This document shows positions 1 through 11,976 of a DNA stretch of 64,000 nt, in pieces (within the stretch, counting starts at the first letter, position 1; each line of letters begins with the position of its first letter). Under the pieces are notes generated by a model. That model ran no database searches and was not told where the DNA came from. It worked only from the letters and a program-made list of their open reading frames with translations. The DNA is from Lingula anatina (Eukaryota; Brachiopoda; Lingulata; Lingulida; Lingulidae). A program made the position numbers and the translations under genes. The DNA is taken from NCBI RefSeq assembly GCF_001039355.2, contig NW_019775378.1:108204-172203 (forward strand), in the 5' to 3' direction.

Positions 1-2341
1 AGTTACAGGAAATTAGCAGTTTGATAAAGGACGAGGTACTGAGGCAGTTGGAGTTTTGAAAGACGAAAGGAACATATATCTTTCAGAAACCATTAATATT
101 GAGTTTGGAATTAACTTGTTTTTTTTTTCAATATCAATTCATTTAGAATTTATCATAAAGCTGGGTCAGACCGATTCTTCCTTTGAGTATAGTTGACGGA
201 AATACTACCATGGTTTTGTCCAGCGTGGGATTTAGAGTGGAGCCTGATAAGCAAGCACTGTCTTTCCGGAGATCTTTCAATCCATGTTTGGCAAAACTTT
301 GATGTGTAACATACATTGTTAATGTCGATCAGGCTGCAGTGAGGTGTGAAATCGAAGGAAACTAATATAATATCGGTCTTTATTAAGCGCTTTGATTTGT
401 TCACCGTTCTGCAAAATCATTTTTCCAGTGTAAATTCCAGCGTGGGGATCACACACTCCGACTAGTTCCGCTATCTTATGGACCGTGACCGAGCACTTCC
501 ACTACTGGCTATTTTGATAAGACACGAGACTAAAAACCGTTTGAACAGGGAATTAACACTGCACGCTCTACCTTAAAGCGAATCAATCAAACGTATTAAG
601 TGGTGTCATCCCTTGAGAATCGAGACAAATCACATCGTTGAGCCGCGAACAACTAATTAAATGACATTAAAACACCGGATTAAAGGGAAACGTGATACCT
701 TCAGTTTATATTGAATACGTGAACAATGGGGCGTTTTTTTATAGAGAAAATAGAGCACAGTCTGAACATTATCTGCGTCACACATCCATGTACGCTGCTT
801 TCAAAATGACCGATTATCCATTAAAGGCTAACTTGTCTTTTAGGCAAATATAAGTGCATGAGAGTGCGTAGTATACTAGAAAACCATCAAAGCTTGCTTC
901 CTTTGGAAGTTTGTGCGGAACATTGATATTTCTGAGCAGTTTTTGTCCTGTCTTTAGGCTAGTATTGGGGAAAATCACTTGTAGTGATTAAGTAATTGTA
1001 AATTTAGTGTTTAAAGCAGACCCGATGTCCGATCGTGAATTAAAAATATCCGATTCTGGAGTCTCGCCGCGAGCTGCTTCAGAAGGTCGACACGCACACT
1101 ATCTAGAAAACAGTTGGACTGATAATATCACCATTTCCAGATACGTTAAACACGATTGGCTTCCAAAACCAATGGATTAAAACTTGAATCAAACCTCCAT
1201 ATTTTCAAAATAATGCCACCACGCCAAGCTCAGTTCGACATGTGTACTCAACGGATGGCGCTGAAATGACGCACCTTTTTCATTTTATTTACATCCTTTT
1301 CGGCCAGTTTGACCATGTATGGATATATGTAGCAGTATAAAGCATTGTTCGGTTTAATGACCTACACTGTTTTTAAACTGACATGTGACTAACTTAAAAT
1401 GCGCTTGGAACATTTCTAACATAGGTTATTTTACTTTCAATGCAGTAAGTACCAGCTTGATTGCCATGTACTCTCTGGTTTAAGTAGCCAGCCAAATTAA
1501 CATTAGTGGGATCATACAGCGGTCTTGCTCAGCTTGTTTAATGGTCAAGCATGCATCTTATATCTGGGATCAACCGGGTTTGTTTGGTTCTTTCCTGAGC
1601 GCAGACTTCCTCACTAAATCAGAGTTTGCAATTGATGAAATTAAGTGCCTCGAATACCACTTGAAGGATATGCTTGAATTTAACATTAAACGATAAACGA
1701 GCGACAACGTCTAATGGGACTTCAAGTTATTGCCGTTAGAAAAGTCCCTTTCAGATAAATTAAAATCAATGAACAGGCACCCATCAGCACTGTATTATAG
1801 TATTCATCACCATATTCACCATATTTGTTCTGTCCGTCAGATTGTACGTATGTTTTGCTTTGCCATGTTCTATGCACCCATCCGTTGTTATTGAGCACCT
1901 TATTGCTTTTTCCAACTTATCTGTTAAATAGTGCAAAGTGGCATTATTTGAAGTAATGGCAAACAGCAACTAATAAAAGAAACAAACAGTTTTGATTACT
2001 CGGATAACTATATGTGTGGGCACGTAGTTATTGCGTTTAGAATAAATATGAATTAGTGTCAGTGATGCAAGGAAAGGCGTATGACAAGCACTTCAATTAC
2101 TTTTCATTACTGTGTAGGATAATTTATCATCCAGTCCTATGTACTGGTATATCTATTTCGAAACTGAAATTGTACTAAGCTTTATTTTTATGATATATAC
2201 ATATATCTGATTTATGTTTACCTTGACCAAAGATAAATCAACAGTACACCACCCGAATTTGCTTTGTTTTCAAAATAAAAAGGATATAAGCAAAACTGTT
2301 CATTAGATTGGTAGTTGGATCACACTTGAAAATTATAAAAC
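1..2341. other. No gene recognised
   Basis: AT-rich DNA with only short chance reading frames. It could hold downstream exons of gene A, but none with both splice sites and protein-like content stood out. Confidence 0.5.
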
Positions 2342-2453
2342 ACAAGCCTAAAAATTTCCGTACCGTTAGCTCACGGCCAACCTGGCTGATGACTGATGAA
2401 GGCCTTCGACCAGGTTTGCCGTAAGCTAACGGTACGGAAATTTTTAGGCTTGT
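2342..2453. repeat. Near-perfect 44-bp inverted repeat with 24-bp loop
   Basis: Arms 2342-2385 and 2410-2453 match at 42 of 44 positions (outer ends ACAAGCCTAAAAATTTCCGT). Transcribed from either strand it folds into a long hairpin. I see no clear target-site duplication. Could be a small foldback element or a hairpin RNA source. Confidence 0.9.
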
Positions 2454-2767
2454 CTTTAAAAAAGGATATGATATTGTTTAGACCTATACCGGTAGTTACT
2501 TTATTATATTGTAAAACATGCACTACATACGTCATGCATTTAGCAAAACGACGTTTTATATAACATCTATCCCTGTTCTTGGTGAGACTCACATAAAAGT
2601 TGAGACCAGCTTTCAGTCTTATTTTAATCACAACCAGTATCATAACGCGGCACCGTGAGTATGTATTGTGAGTCCTATCCAAAGTTGTAAAATGGCTGCC
2701 AATTACAATATGGTTGTCTGGTAAAATCCATATCAACTCAGCAAAATATTTTATGGTTAAAAAAAAC

Positions 2768-2864
2768 ACACAGCTGACGATATATGGGTGCTGTGTCAAT
2801 GATATGGTATGTAAATCACTGACAAAGCACCCGCCCATATATCATCAGCTGTGTCAGTGATTTA
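2768..2864. repeat. Overlapping inverted repeats (compound hairpin)
   Basis: Arms 2768-2792 and 2826-2854 (ACACAGCTGA(C/T)GATATATGGG) pair with one small bulge. A second 12-bp pair, TAAATCACTGAC at 2812-2823 with its complement at 2853-2864, overlaps it. The two pairings are mutually exclusive. Confidence 0.8.
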
Positions 2865-3560
2865 CTATGTAATTCTTTACACCCAAAAGTAAATTGACAG
2901 AATCTCGACTTTGACCAGTGTACCTTGTGATATAGGCTTAAAGTAACAAAAGTCAAGAGACAAAATTTCACACTTTATCAATTAATCAACAAGTTAACAG
3001 GTTAACCAGCAAGTATTCACATTGTTTTAGATGTCCTGGAAGTTTGTTTGTCTGTATCTCTGAAAATGGTAGATATGGCCACCAATTTTGGAACACAAAA
3101 TAAACGTCTAAAGTGATCTTAGATGCACTCTATAAAGATTTGGCCCTCTAATGGTGCGTTTGAATGGTTTTGCGAATAGGTTACTCTTATATTTATTTCA
3201 ATGTCACAGAGATCATATTCAGAAATCTCAACGTGACGATATTTCTTGGAAATTTGTTCCATGGAAATAGTTTACAAAAAAGACACGCGATTAGCAGGTG
3301 GACTCGTCCTGCGATGACAGATAGTACTATTTTAACCGAAATCAGAGACGCTTAATTAGCCTTAATGGGTTTTCTGGATATACGCAAATATGTTGTCAAA
3401 AATGACTGAGGTGATTTTCAGCGTTGCGATGAAATTATAGAGTTTAACTGGGGTTGGTCACCGTGGAAGTTGTCAATATCTTACAAAATCGATAAAATAA
3501 TCAGTCCGAATCATCCCATAGTCTTACGTGCATCAACTCATCAATTTGCCACCACGTAAT

Positions 3561-3600
3561 GTGCGCGCGCGCGCGCGTGTGTGTGTGCGTGCGTGCGCGT
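3561..3600. repeat. Alternating purine-pyrimidine (GC)n(GT)n tract
   Basis: 40 bp of uninterrupted GT/GC alternation. Such tracts readily adopt Z-DNA under negative supercoiling (established for alternating GC and GT). It lies 0.6 kb downstream of gene A's signal exon in transcript direction. Confidence 0.9.
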
Positions 3601-4189
3601 TTCATTTACTTCTACAGTTGTAGATGTTTTGTATTGATTGTTTGGAACAACTGAAATTATATGTTCCGAATTATGATGGACGAAGAGAACAATTGCTTCG
3701 ATACAAATGCTAAGAATGGTTCCACTGTGAGACGACTATTTGTTTCAGGCACATATATATATATATCACATTGCAATACATGCGCTCCAAATATGTATGC
3801 ATTTTAAATGTTGTATCAGTCAACGGGTGAAAACGTTTTTACACCCAGTTTAACGTATATTTCTCTTTAAAAAGTGTACTAAGGAATGGCTTCTCTCTCA
3901 ACAATACGAAAATCTTCCCAAAGTTTGCCCTTTTTAATATCTAAGTTACGATATGAACATAATCAAAAATAAACAGAATTGTTTAAAATTTAAGATTAAA
4001 TATACCGTACTTTATAGACCAAATATTTTACATAAAAATTTAACTTGAATTGATGCGGGGTAATTAAGGGGGTGTTGTAATATGAATACGTCTCCAATAA
4101 GTGGGTGAACCACCTTATTTTGAAACTGTTCATTAACACGAAATTGCTCTCATCTCTCCGTAATTACCTATTTGGCAACACTAACTTAC

Positions 4190-4285
4190 CGAACTATAGG
4201 CTAATGATGGTATGAGAACACAGGACACAAAGACAGCGCAAAAAAGCCTTGATACGGTTGCATTCATTTTCAGATTCTTAATCAT
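4190..4285 (-). CDS. Gene A: signal-peptide exon of an unidentified secreted protein (32 codons)
   Basis: The minus strand has acceptor TTTTTTCGTTTGCAG before 4288, ATG at 4285, 32 codons and donor TTCG|GTAAGTTAG at 4190/4189 (phase 0). The peptide has a basic N-terminal segment (MIKNLKMNATVSR), a hydrophobic core (LFCAVFVSCVLIPSLA) and probable cleavage near SLA/YSS: a signal peptide. No secure next exon. A possible continuation starts at about 3943 (acceptor CGTAACTTAG, 34 codons, ILKRANFGK...), but it has no recognisable features. Function unknown; only targeting to the secretory pathway is supported. Confidence 0.65.
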
Positions 4286-4790
4286 CTCCTGCAAACGAAA
4301 AAATGAAAGAATAATGCAGACAATATGTGGACGTTTATTTGTATTAACTCACAAACTAGCCTTTTCCCCGTCAATTCTACACAAATGATGATTATTTGAC
4401 CAAAATGTTTTTGGAAATAGTGAGAACAGGTTCTCCAACACTTACTAATTTTAACTTTTACAATTCACTTTATCGATAAGATATCCATTAACGGCTGCTG
4501 CACTCGACTGTTTGCTGTGTCAATTTAAGCCTTTCCTTTTTGGAATTGTACTAACTACAAACCAGCAATAACATGGTAAAATGCATGATTGTAAGCATTC
4601 TTGCCATCTTTGTGTTTTAAAAAGGCCAAAATAAATGACCTAAGAAAAAGAAATGATTTACCAAACAATAATTATTCAATTGTAAAAGTAAAATTGGTTG
4701 AGTAAAATGTCAACAAAAAAAGAAATAAAAAATAAAAAACAAAAAATAAAAAAGACCGCTGCATTGCAAATTTCGAAGCACAAAGTCTTA

Positions 4791-4862
4791 CCTTAATTGT
4801 TTTTGCGCAACTCCGAACCTCTTGCAATCTAAGCGCTCTTCTTGGTATTGTTCGTCACTACT
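4791..4862 (-). other. Non-coding exon 1 (5'UTR) of gene A
   Basis: About 72 nt from the TTCAGTAG initiator to a consensus GTAAGA donor, with no ATG. The next downstream acceptor with a start codon is at 4288, so intron 1 would be about 500 bp. Confidence 0.5.
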
Positions 4863-4892
4863 GAATGTACTTCACTACTGCAAACTTGTCCG

Positions 4893-4899
4893 TTTTATA
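4893..4899 (-). promoter_or_regulatory. TATA box (TATAAAA) of gene A
   Basis: The minus strand reads CATTTATAAAACGG. An initiator-like TTCAGTAG follows (A at 4862), then donor TTAAG|GTAAGAC at 4791/4790. The TATA-to-initiator distance of about 37 bp is slightly long; a second candidate start (GCAGTAG, A at 4879) is closer. Confidence 0.55.
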
Positions 4900-7800
4900 A
4901 ATGGGTGTTTGTGCGTTCAAACAGCAGGCGTGTTGGACCTATTTTCCAATCGATGGCTTCTCCGAGATCAATGACGAACTTAATCGCGGCTTCAGCAAAA
5001 TTAAGGCTAAGGTTTGAGGTCACTGTCCATTTGTCCGGAATTATTAGACAACAGAGAGTCTATTGACGCAGGCGCAATGTATTTGAACAGAAAGAGACAA
5101 AATACACACCTACCGATTCCAGCAATTGAAGCCGATTCCCGTAATTTAAGTCACTGACGTGATCGTGTGCTCAAGCTTACATGGAGTGTTCATGGTAGGA
5201 ATTTGCGCAAGTGAGGGACCATCTCATAACATTTACGTTGTTTTACTTAACTTATAGGGTCCTTTTGCTTTTAGTAAGTTATTTAATTGTTATGCAAAAC
5301 GTTGGACCTAAACCGATTGTGTATCCAGCTTAATAAAATGCCAAATATGTCAGCTATTATAAAAGCAATTGTCGAACAACCAGTATTCTTTATTCCCTTC
5401 TCTCTTGTTGTGAATGGGATTATGAAAGTTTGTGGTGCATTGGGATGGAGGAGACATAAAGAGTATGTGATTCGAACCATCTGCAGCTTTGTTTATTAGT
5501 CGTTCATTTTAAAGAAATCCTTTTTATAAAACATATTCACAATTTCCCCTTTCTCTCCTAAAGAATTATGTCTTTCCAAGTAATCAGCCTACGACAGTGA
5601 ATGTCTCCTCTGTTTGAAATTCCATCAGTTCCAAGTTAATTGAAGGTTATGCTTGACCCCCGGTAAAGTTAACTAGATAATGTGTGTTGTGGTGGTTCTT
5701 AGTGGTGGGTCTGCATTGGATTTTTCTCGCATTTTATTAATTTGATATCTTAAGAGAATCTTAATATTCGCCAGGGGGAATCATCACGGGGAGTCCCCAG
5801 GGATCTATGAGTTTTAACCAGTAATCTACGCAATTTTCACCACAAGGACATTATGAGTTTATTTCCCATGGGGATACACAATGATGTAATCACTTGTAGC
5901 TCTTATGTTTATATAATTGGATGTTTAGCCAATAAAATCTAAATTTTAAAATTTAAAAATACACAAATTTGACAGCAAATTAAGGTACATATATGAATTA
6001 TATGTCGTATCAACTTAGTTTCTCAATAAAGAAAGGCTATTTTCATATCTTTGAGTGAAAGCGCAGAGTAATTTTAATAGTCTGAAAAAGGAATAAAAAA
6101 AGAATAACTTGTGTATCTTTTTATGTTATCAGCAATCATCAGTTTGCATTAAACATTGAACCAATTAAAGCTTAATAGCCTGCTTATGCCATATATCTTT
6201 AGTTATATTTTATGTTGCAAAGGTTATTTTTCGGCGGCAACATCCCCAAGTTATTGATGGGTTTCAAATGGAACTTCAATGTCCAAGCTTTATTACACAA
6301 TAAATATTGAAATATTCATGTTTTCATCAAGTGATTAATTGGGACAAAAAAGGCTGGGACCAATTCAGACAGATATACCCACGGGATATTCTGTCACTGC
6401 CGGACAGTGTAAAATCTTTGCGTCTCCCTCTTCCCAAGTTTTTGCCCGCTGTGCACTTCGTACCATTAGAACGCTACATACCTGTCTTGATCGTTGCGCA
6501 CCTACTAGCATTGACAAACAGCTGCAACTTTCAGATGCAACTTCTGTGTCTTTATTTAGAATCGGCATCATACTTGTGACTAGATTACATCTATAATCAT
6601 CAGCTACTTAGGAATGCACATGTAAACATCTTCGATAAACCACGTTTTTATCGCTGTGAAATCAGACACACGCATATTAAGTGCTCTGTTCAGGATTTGA
6701 TTAAATGACTAATCACTAGAAAAAACCTGCTTCATGTAATTGGCACCTAGCTCATAAGCGACAAGTCTATGATTACATCCCGTGGCGCAGAGGGAATTAA
6801 CAGAGTAATGTTATCAACGACACTGTGTACTGATTCTTTGACAGCATATAAACAAACCCATCTTTGTACCATGCAGCAACCCCATTCCCCAAGTATCAGC
6901 CTTACGAGAAGAAATCACCAAACCTTTGTCTTGTACGTTGAATGGCATGCTGGTTATTTATAGACAACCACATCATTCACTGAAACGAGGATCAAGATTG
7001 TAAACAAAAGCCCTTAGTTTGGGAGACAATTCCAATTTGCTCACAGTGGAACCTATTATTGGACTTAAGATTTATGGCTAGTAGTAAACCAAGAAGTTTC
7101 AATGCAAGCAAAAAGCAGTCCAGCTAAAATTCAATATGCAATTTGGACAGAAATGTCGTTAAACAATTTAAGCCCGTTTGGTCTGCAATAACCATGGTTG
7201 TCAGAACCGCAAGATGTATGGCAGTTGCAGACGATACTGTATTATTAGACAATTTGAACTCTACCGTGAAATAGTATGGTGGGATACAGGACGGCTGGAA
7301 TACTGACATAACATTTACCATAACAGTTGCAGCGTGTTCATACTGCATTTTCTAGACAATCTGGAAATGCTTGTTACATGTAGTACACTGTTATATTTCT
7401 AGCACTGCATAAATGCAATTTGCTTGTAATTGCACAACGCGTTAGTCAAACGATCGCTCGCTAAAATCTTTGCCAATGAGCAAATTTTCTGTCTCTCTGG
7501 TTTCAGGAAAGGTAGCATGTGAAACTGGCCTAAAATTTTGCAGTGTTAATGACAGATGCTGTCAAAACTAATTTTCTCCCATTGATGATCACGTATTAGG
7601 GGTAAATAACTGCAGTCAACCATTCTCATTTGGGGTATCTTGATTGGAGCACGCAACACATCTTCTTCTACAGCATAAAGAAACCGATGTTTCGTACATC
7701 AGGGAGTCCATCCTCCATTTGATTCATACAATCTATGGAAAGCGGTACAAATCATTGGGAACTGGGCACTGTCTCACAGTCAGACAAAAAGACAAACTAT

Positions 7801-8258
7801 AATTTTGTTAATTACTACCTTTAATTTTGCCGATCTTTATACATTTGACAACATTTTTTTTTTCATTATGATGAATATAATCAATAATTAGAATCAGTCG
7901 ATAGAACTTGCGTTTTGCAGTTACTGATATATTAGGCTGTGCTTTATTACTTAGTGACTAAATTTCAGCATCAGCGGAAATAACATGGTGGCAAAAACGC
8001 CCAGGCATTAATAAATTGAAAACACTTTATTCTGAATGTGATTTTCTTCTGTTGTGTATATTTTGCAGTTCCCATGTATGACGCAATTCAGATCTTTGAC
8101 ATTCTTTTCACAAGTGAAATACACAATTTTCAGTTCTCATTGTGGGCAATTTTGTTTTATTATTCAGTAAGGAATGTTTTTGAAGTAAAAACGTTTCGCA
8201 CTTTATATATGCATGTTTCTGAAACTTCACACTACAGTTTACAAAAGTTCACTTCTTA
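4900..8258. other. No gene recognised
   Basis: Several overlapping short open frames on both strands (for example 5283-5499 and 6307-6596) but no frame with splice support or family resemblance. Confidence 0.5.
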
Positions 8259-8361
8259 TCACTCCATGATTTTGCCTCTGGCACACTTAAGTTCTGACTT
8301 AATTGTTTTCGTGACATCCCCGTGGCCTTCGATACAAATATATTTATCTAAAGACGCAATC
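8259..8361 (-). CDS. Candidate terminal exon (34 codons to stop)
   Basis: The minus strand has acceptor TTACCGGGTTATTTCAG before 8361, then an open frame in phase 2 (IASLDKYICIEGHGDVTK, then SELKCARGKIME) to TGA at 8259. It would join gene B's signal-peptide exon in frame, giving a small secreted peptide with three Cys. It does not join in frame to the candidate exon at 9661-9796 with that exon's better donors. Chance acceptors are common in AT-rich DNA. Confidence 0.25.
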
Positions 8362-9660
8362 CTGAAATAACCCGGTAAAAGTCTCTTGAATGATGGAACA
8401 TTCTCTGTCCGCTGGATAATTAAATTTCCAATCAAGAGGGGACACGAAGACCACATAAGAACGGGTTCTCAGATTTCTAATATCTTTGACTGTTTGTAAT
8501 CCAGCACTGCGTCATTATAACCAAAGTAATATCGTGTGTCACTGAAGGTAGATATAGTGGTCATATATCATTACTTTGGAAGTGTGGGGAGATGAACCCA
8601 TAAAAGGGGTCAAGACAGATATTGTTACTTATAGGAAACAAGACAAAACAACGTTTTTAAGAAATCACTGTTGCCACTCCAAAACACTAAATATCGTTTT
8701 TGAATTATTTTTATTTGATTGAGCGCCGCAGGGATGATAGAAAAGCTATCAAAAGTCAAAACAACAGACAGAGGCAATACCATGCGACTGTACAAGATGA
8801 AATTCCACTGAATTATACAGCTGTTTTGGGGGTTTATTAAAACAAACACTTGGTGAGATTTACCACTCAGCTTATATTTTGTAAAATGTTTAATTCCAAG
8901 TCAAAATAATGTCAACTGACAATCCAAATCTCCATTTGATTAATAGTGCATGTATTAAGCAATCTATACATGTATGCTTTTTCACTGTGTGAAATGCGTA
9001 TATTGCAAAAAACCCATATCTGGCTCATTCTTTCGCCGTTTGTTAGGCATTGAATACAATCACCATTAACTGTACGTCAAGGTATCATACAGCAGGTAAA
9101 ATGTCTCATGCTTTATTAGCAATGCATCCCATCAGCGCCAACGCGTTTATATCTTGTCTTTGAAGGTGGCTCGAAAACAAAGGCTAAATATTGAGCTGGG
9201 ATATACGTAAAAATGCAAGCCTCCGTGTGATAAGACTCGACGTTAACCCCAGTACAGGCGTCGGAGTTATTATCGGCGGCGCATGATGACCTTGTATATG
9301 GGAAGATAGTATACCTAGAAAATATGAAAAAAAATATTGGTGCTTTTAAACCTGCACACCCAACACCTCAAAGGAATTTTATTTTGGTTCATGATTTTAA
9401 GTAAAAACTGACACAACACCATATGTTGATAAGATATAACCCCGCCACAGATACAAAATAAGAAATATTTGAGATAATGACACTATGTTACATCATGTAC
9501 AAATATGCAATTAAACATGGTAATCAATGCATCAAGTAAAAGCTACAGTTCCATGTATGTTATTGCAGGATACAATGTTAAAGGAAACGAATGGGGTCTG
9601 GAAACTGATATAAAGCGGATTAATATCGCCAACGATGTTAACCCACAAGAGGGCGCTTAC

Positions 9661-9796
9661 ATCTACTTGCCGCCTGTCCTTGGCATGTGGCCTGTTGTCC
9701 ATCATGTCGTCTGCAGGGTCTGTTTCCAGTTCCATTTCCATTCCCCTCTCCCCTTCCTCTTCCTCATCCCCCGTTTTCCAAACAGGTAACCTTCTC
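9661..9796 (-). CDS. Candidate internal exon with acidic, dibasic-flanked peptide
   Basis: The minus strand has a strong acceptor (CATTTTATTTCAG) before 9796, a 45-codon open stretch beginning in phase 2, and a donor GAT|GTAAGC at 9661/9660 (alternative CAA|GTAGAT at 9667). The peptide starts RRLPVWKTG, runs through an acidic segment (DEEEEGERGMEMELETD, about 10-26), and ends KDRRQVD. Basic pairs flanking an acidic spacer recall prohormone precursors, and phase 2 matches gene B's signal-peptide exon. Against it: the acidic part sits in a GA-rich low-complexity run, and the implied intron would be over 16 kb. Confidence 0.33.
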
Positions 9797-9985
9797 CTGA
9801 AATAAAATGAAACGAGGTCACCACTTGAATCAAATAAAAGAGAACATCGTTTCAACAGCATACAGCAGGGAGCACATTATTTTTGTTCTTTTCATCTCGA
9901 GAAAAATACTTTTATTATGAAATTATGGAAGGCAGAATGCATTTACCACCGGAAACCTAACATAGGAAACATCTTGTTATATGTA

Positions 9986-10007
9986 ACACACACACACACA
10001 CACACAC
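9986..10007. repeat. (AC)n microsatellite
   Basis: Eleven AC units. Confidence 0.9.
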
Positions 10008-10203
10008 TCAAAAAACCTTAAGGTCTGTTCCCCTTGTTAATTGCATACTGCATGAACGCTGTAATGAATTACTTGAATGGGTGTTAATGTCGATCAATAC
10101 GCCGTGAAGAAGCAGACTCGCCAACGCATATTACATATTACCGTGTGAAGGCGTTACCTAATCTCACCCCTATTAGCAAAATATCAGACCTGCCGCATAC
10201 TCC

Positions 10204-10345
10204 CTCGCAAATTTGCTCCAAATTTGCAAGAATATGAATATTTTCTTGCAAACTTACTGCAAACGTTTATGCTTGTTGCAAATTTGCAGCAAATAAGCAG
10301 CAAAGTTTTCTTGAACTCATGCAAATGTCTTGCCGCAAACGTTTA
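10204..10345. repeat. Degenerate TTGCAAA-rich repeat patch
   Basis: Repeated short palindromic words (GCAAATTTGC, TTGCAAATTTGCAG, CTTGCAAAC, CGCAAACG) recur at irregular 15-40 bp intervals. Looks like a decayed minisatellite. Confidence 0.5.
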
Positions 10346-11943
10346 GCTTTGTTAAGGGAAGCTAAGATACCTCGCACAGACGAGCGCTGCAATATGACCT
10401 TTCGCTCACATGCGCACGTACGAACACGTACACGTTCGCGCACACTCACCCTAATTGCCTATAAAGGTTTGCATATGATCCTAATGTGTTTTCTAAATGT
10501 GAGTTGTCTGAGATGCTGTAGTCCCTTTTAGCGTAGATTCCTCGGCATGACGGATGGAAGATGATTTTTCTGAAAGTAGAAAGGGGGAAAATATCTCAAT
10601 GTTTTAATCTTGCTTTTAGTTACCAAGTGATGGGATTTGTAATCTATTAGTTCATGCATCATGTAACGTATATGAAGCCATCGCGAAACACAATTTATAT
10701 AATATTGCAGTAATGCATAATGCTATAAACCGATATGCCTTTAACGATTGTAAAGAAAAGTATGTTTTGTCATCTTAGACAAAATAGGGGCAGGCATTAA
10801 AAAGAAAAAAATGTACGCTGATAGAAAGGTGTCTAGAGAAGGCAACATTAAAGCCGCTGTCATCAATTGCTTTTGTTGAGCAGTATCGCGTTGCGTTTGC
10901 TCAGATGCGCTACCAGTTTCTGCAACGCGAATGAACCGATTGCGTTTTCACAACACAATCTCGTCCTTCAACCACAATACCGTTAAATGACACAGAGAAG
11001 ACGGGGCCCAGTCAACCATTTGGGGCCATGCATTAAAACGAAGACTTCCAGCACGGCTTTAAGGTGCCTTTAAGACCAAAAACTTTTACATGGGTGGTAG
11101 GCTATGAGACGGCGCGGCAAGTTAGTTTACTGGCCCGCACACACAATTATTAAACAGCGAGTGAAACAGCACAGCCAGGTCGAAATCTCATGAATATATA
11201 TTACGTATTGCCGGTTTCAGAGGATTATACGTGTTACCATGTCACAAATATTAACCTTTAAAATTTGACGCACGGAAGTGACAGACGCAGACAGCAACAT
11301 AACACGTTGATCATTTTGTCAACTGTCATATCTAACAGCATTTGTTTAATGGACACTTCAAAAATCTCAGGACTGATTTATTTGCTTTTCAAAACTTCTT
11401 ATCTTATTTTCCTGATAGACAATCTCAACGCTTGTTGATCACATCAATAATTGGGTAGTTTTGCTTTAAAACGCTGTGGGACTGCTTCAGCGTCCACTGT
11501 GTATATTTTGGTATTTTTGTGATAAATGTTAACGTTATCTACAGCGTTGGCTGTTAAATCATAGACGCCATAAAGGTGCACAGATGATAAGCATACGAAA
11601 CTATTACACTAAAATCATGTGAATGATGATAGTTTTGTGTATCCGTTCTTTCGTTCAATTTCAAAGTCATCCATGCTCTATGCATATTGCGTATAATATA
11701 TAATAAACCAAGCTATGTAGGTGCATAATACTACAACAATCGTAAAGATATAAATCATTGTGTTACTCAATACCATTTTCTCTGTAACATTGTTGTACAG
11801 CAATACGCTGCTGTTAATACCAGACTGCATCGCAGTGATTTAACAGTGTAGGCAAATTTTATTTTGAGAAAAAAAGGAAATATCTGTTATTCATTTAAAT
11901 CCGCACAAACACGGATGCGTGCGTCCCACAAACATCCGTAAAC

Positions 11944-11976
11944 TCTCTCTCTACACACACACACACACACACACAC
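11944..11976. repeat. (CT)n(AC)n microsatellite
   Basis: Short CT run followed by twelve AC units. Confidence 0.9.

Noticed and set aside
8038-8370. 110-codon plus-strand frame
   Set aside because: Composition typical of AT-rich chance frames (Phe, Ile, Tyr, Ser heavy); no homology recognised.
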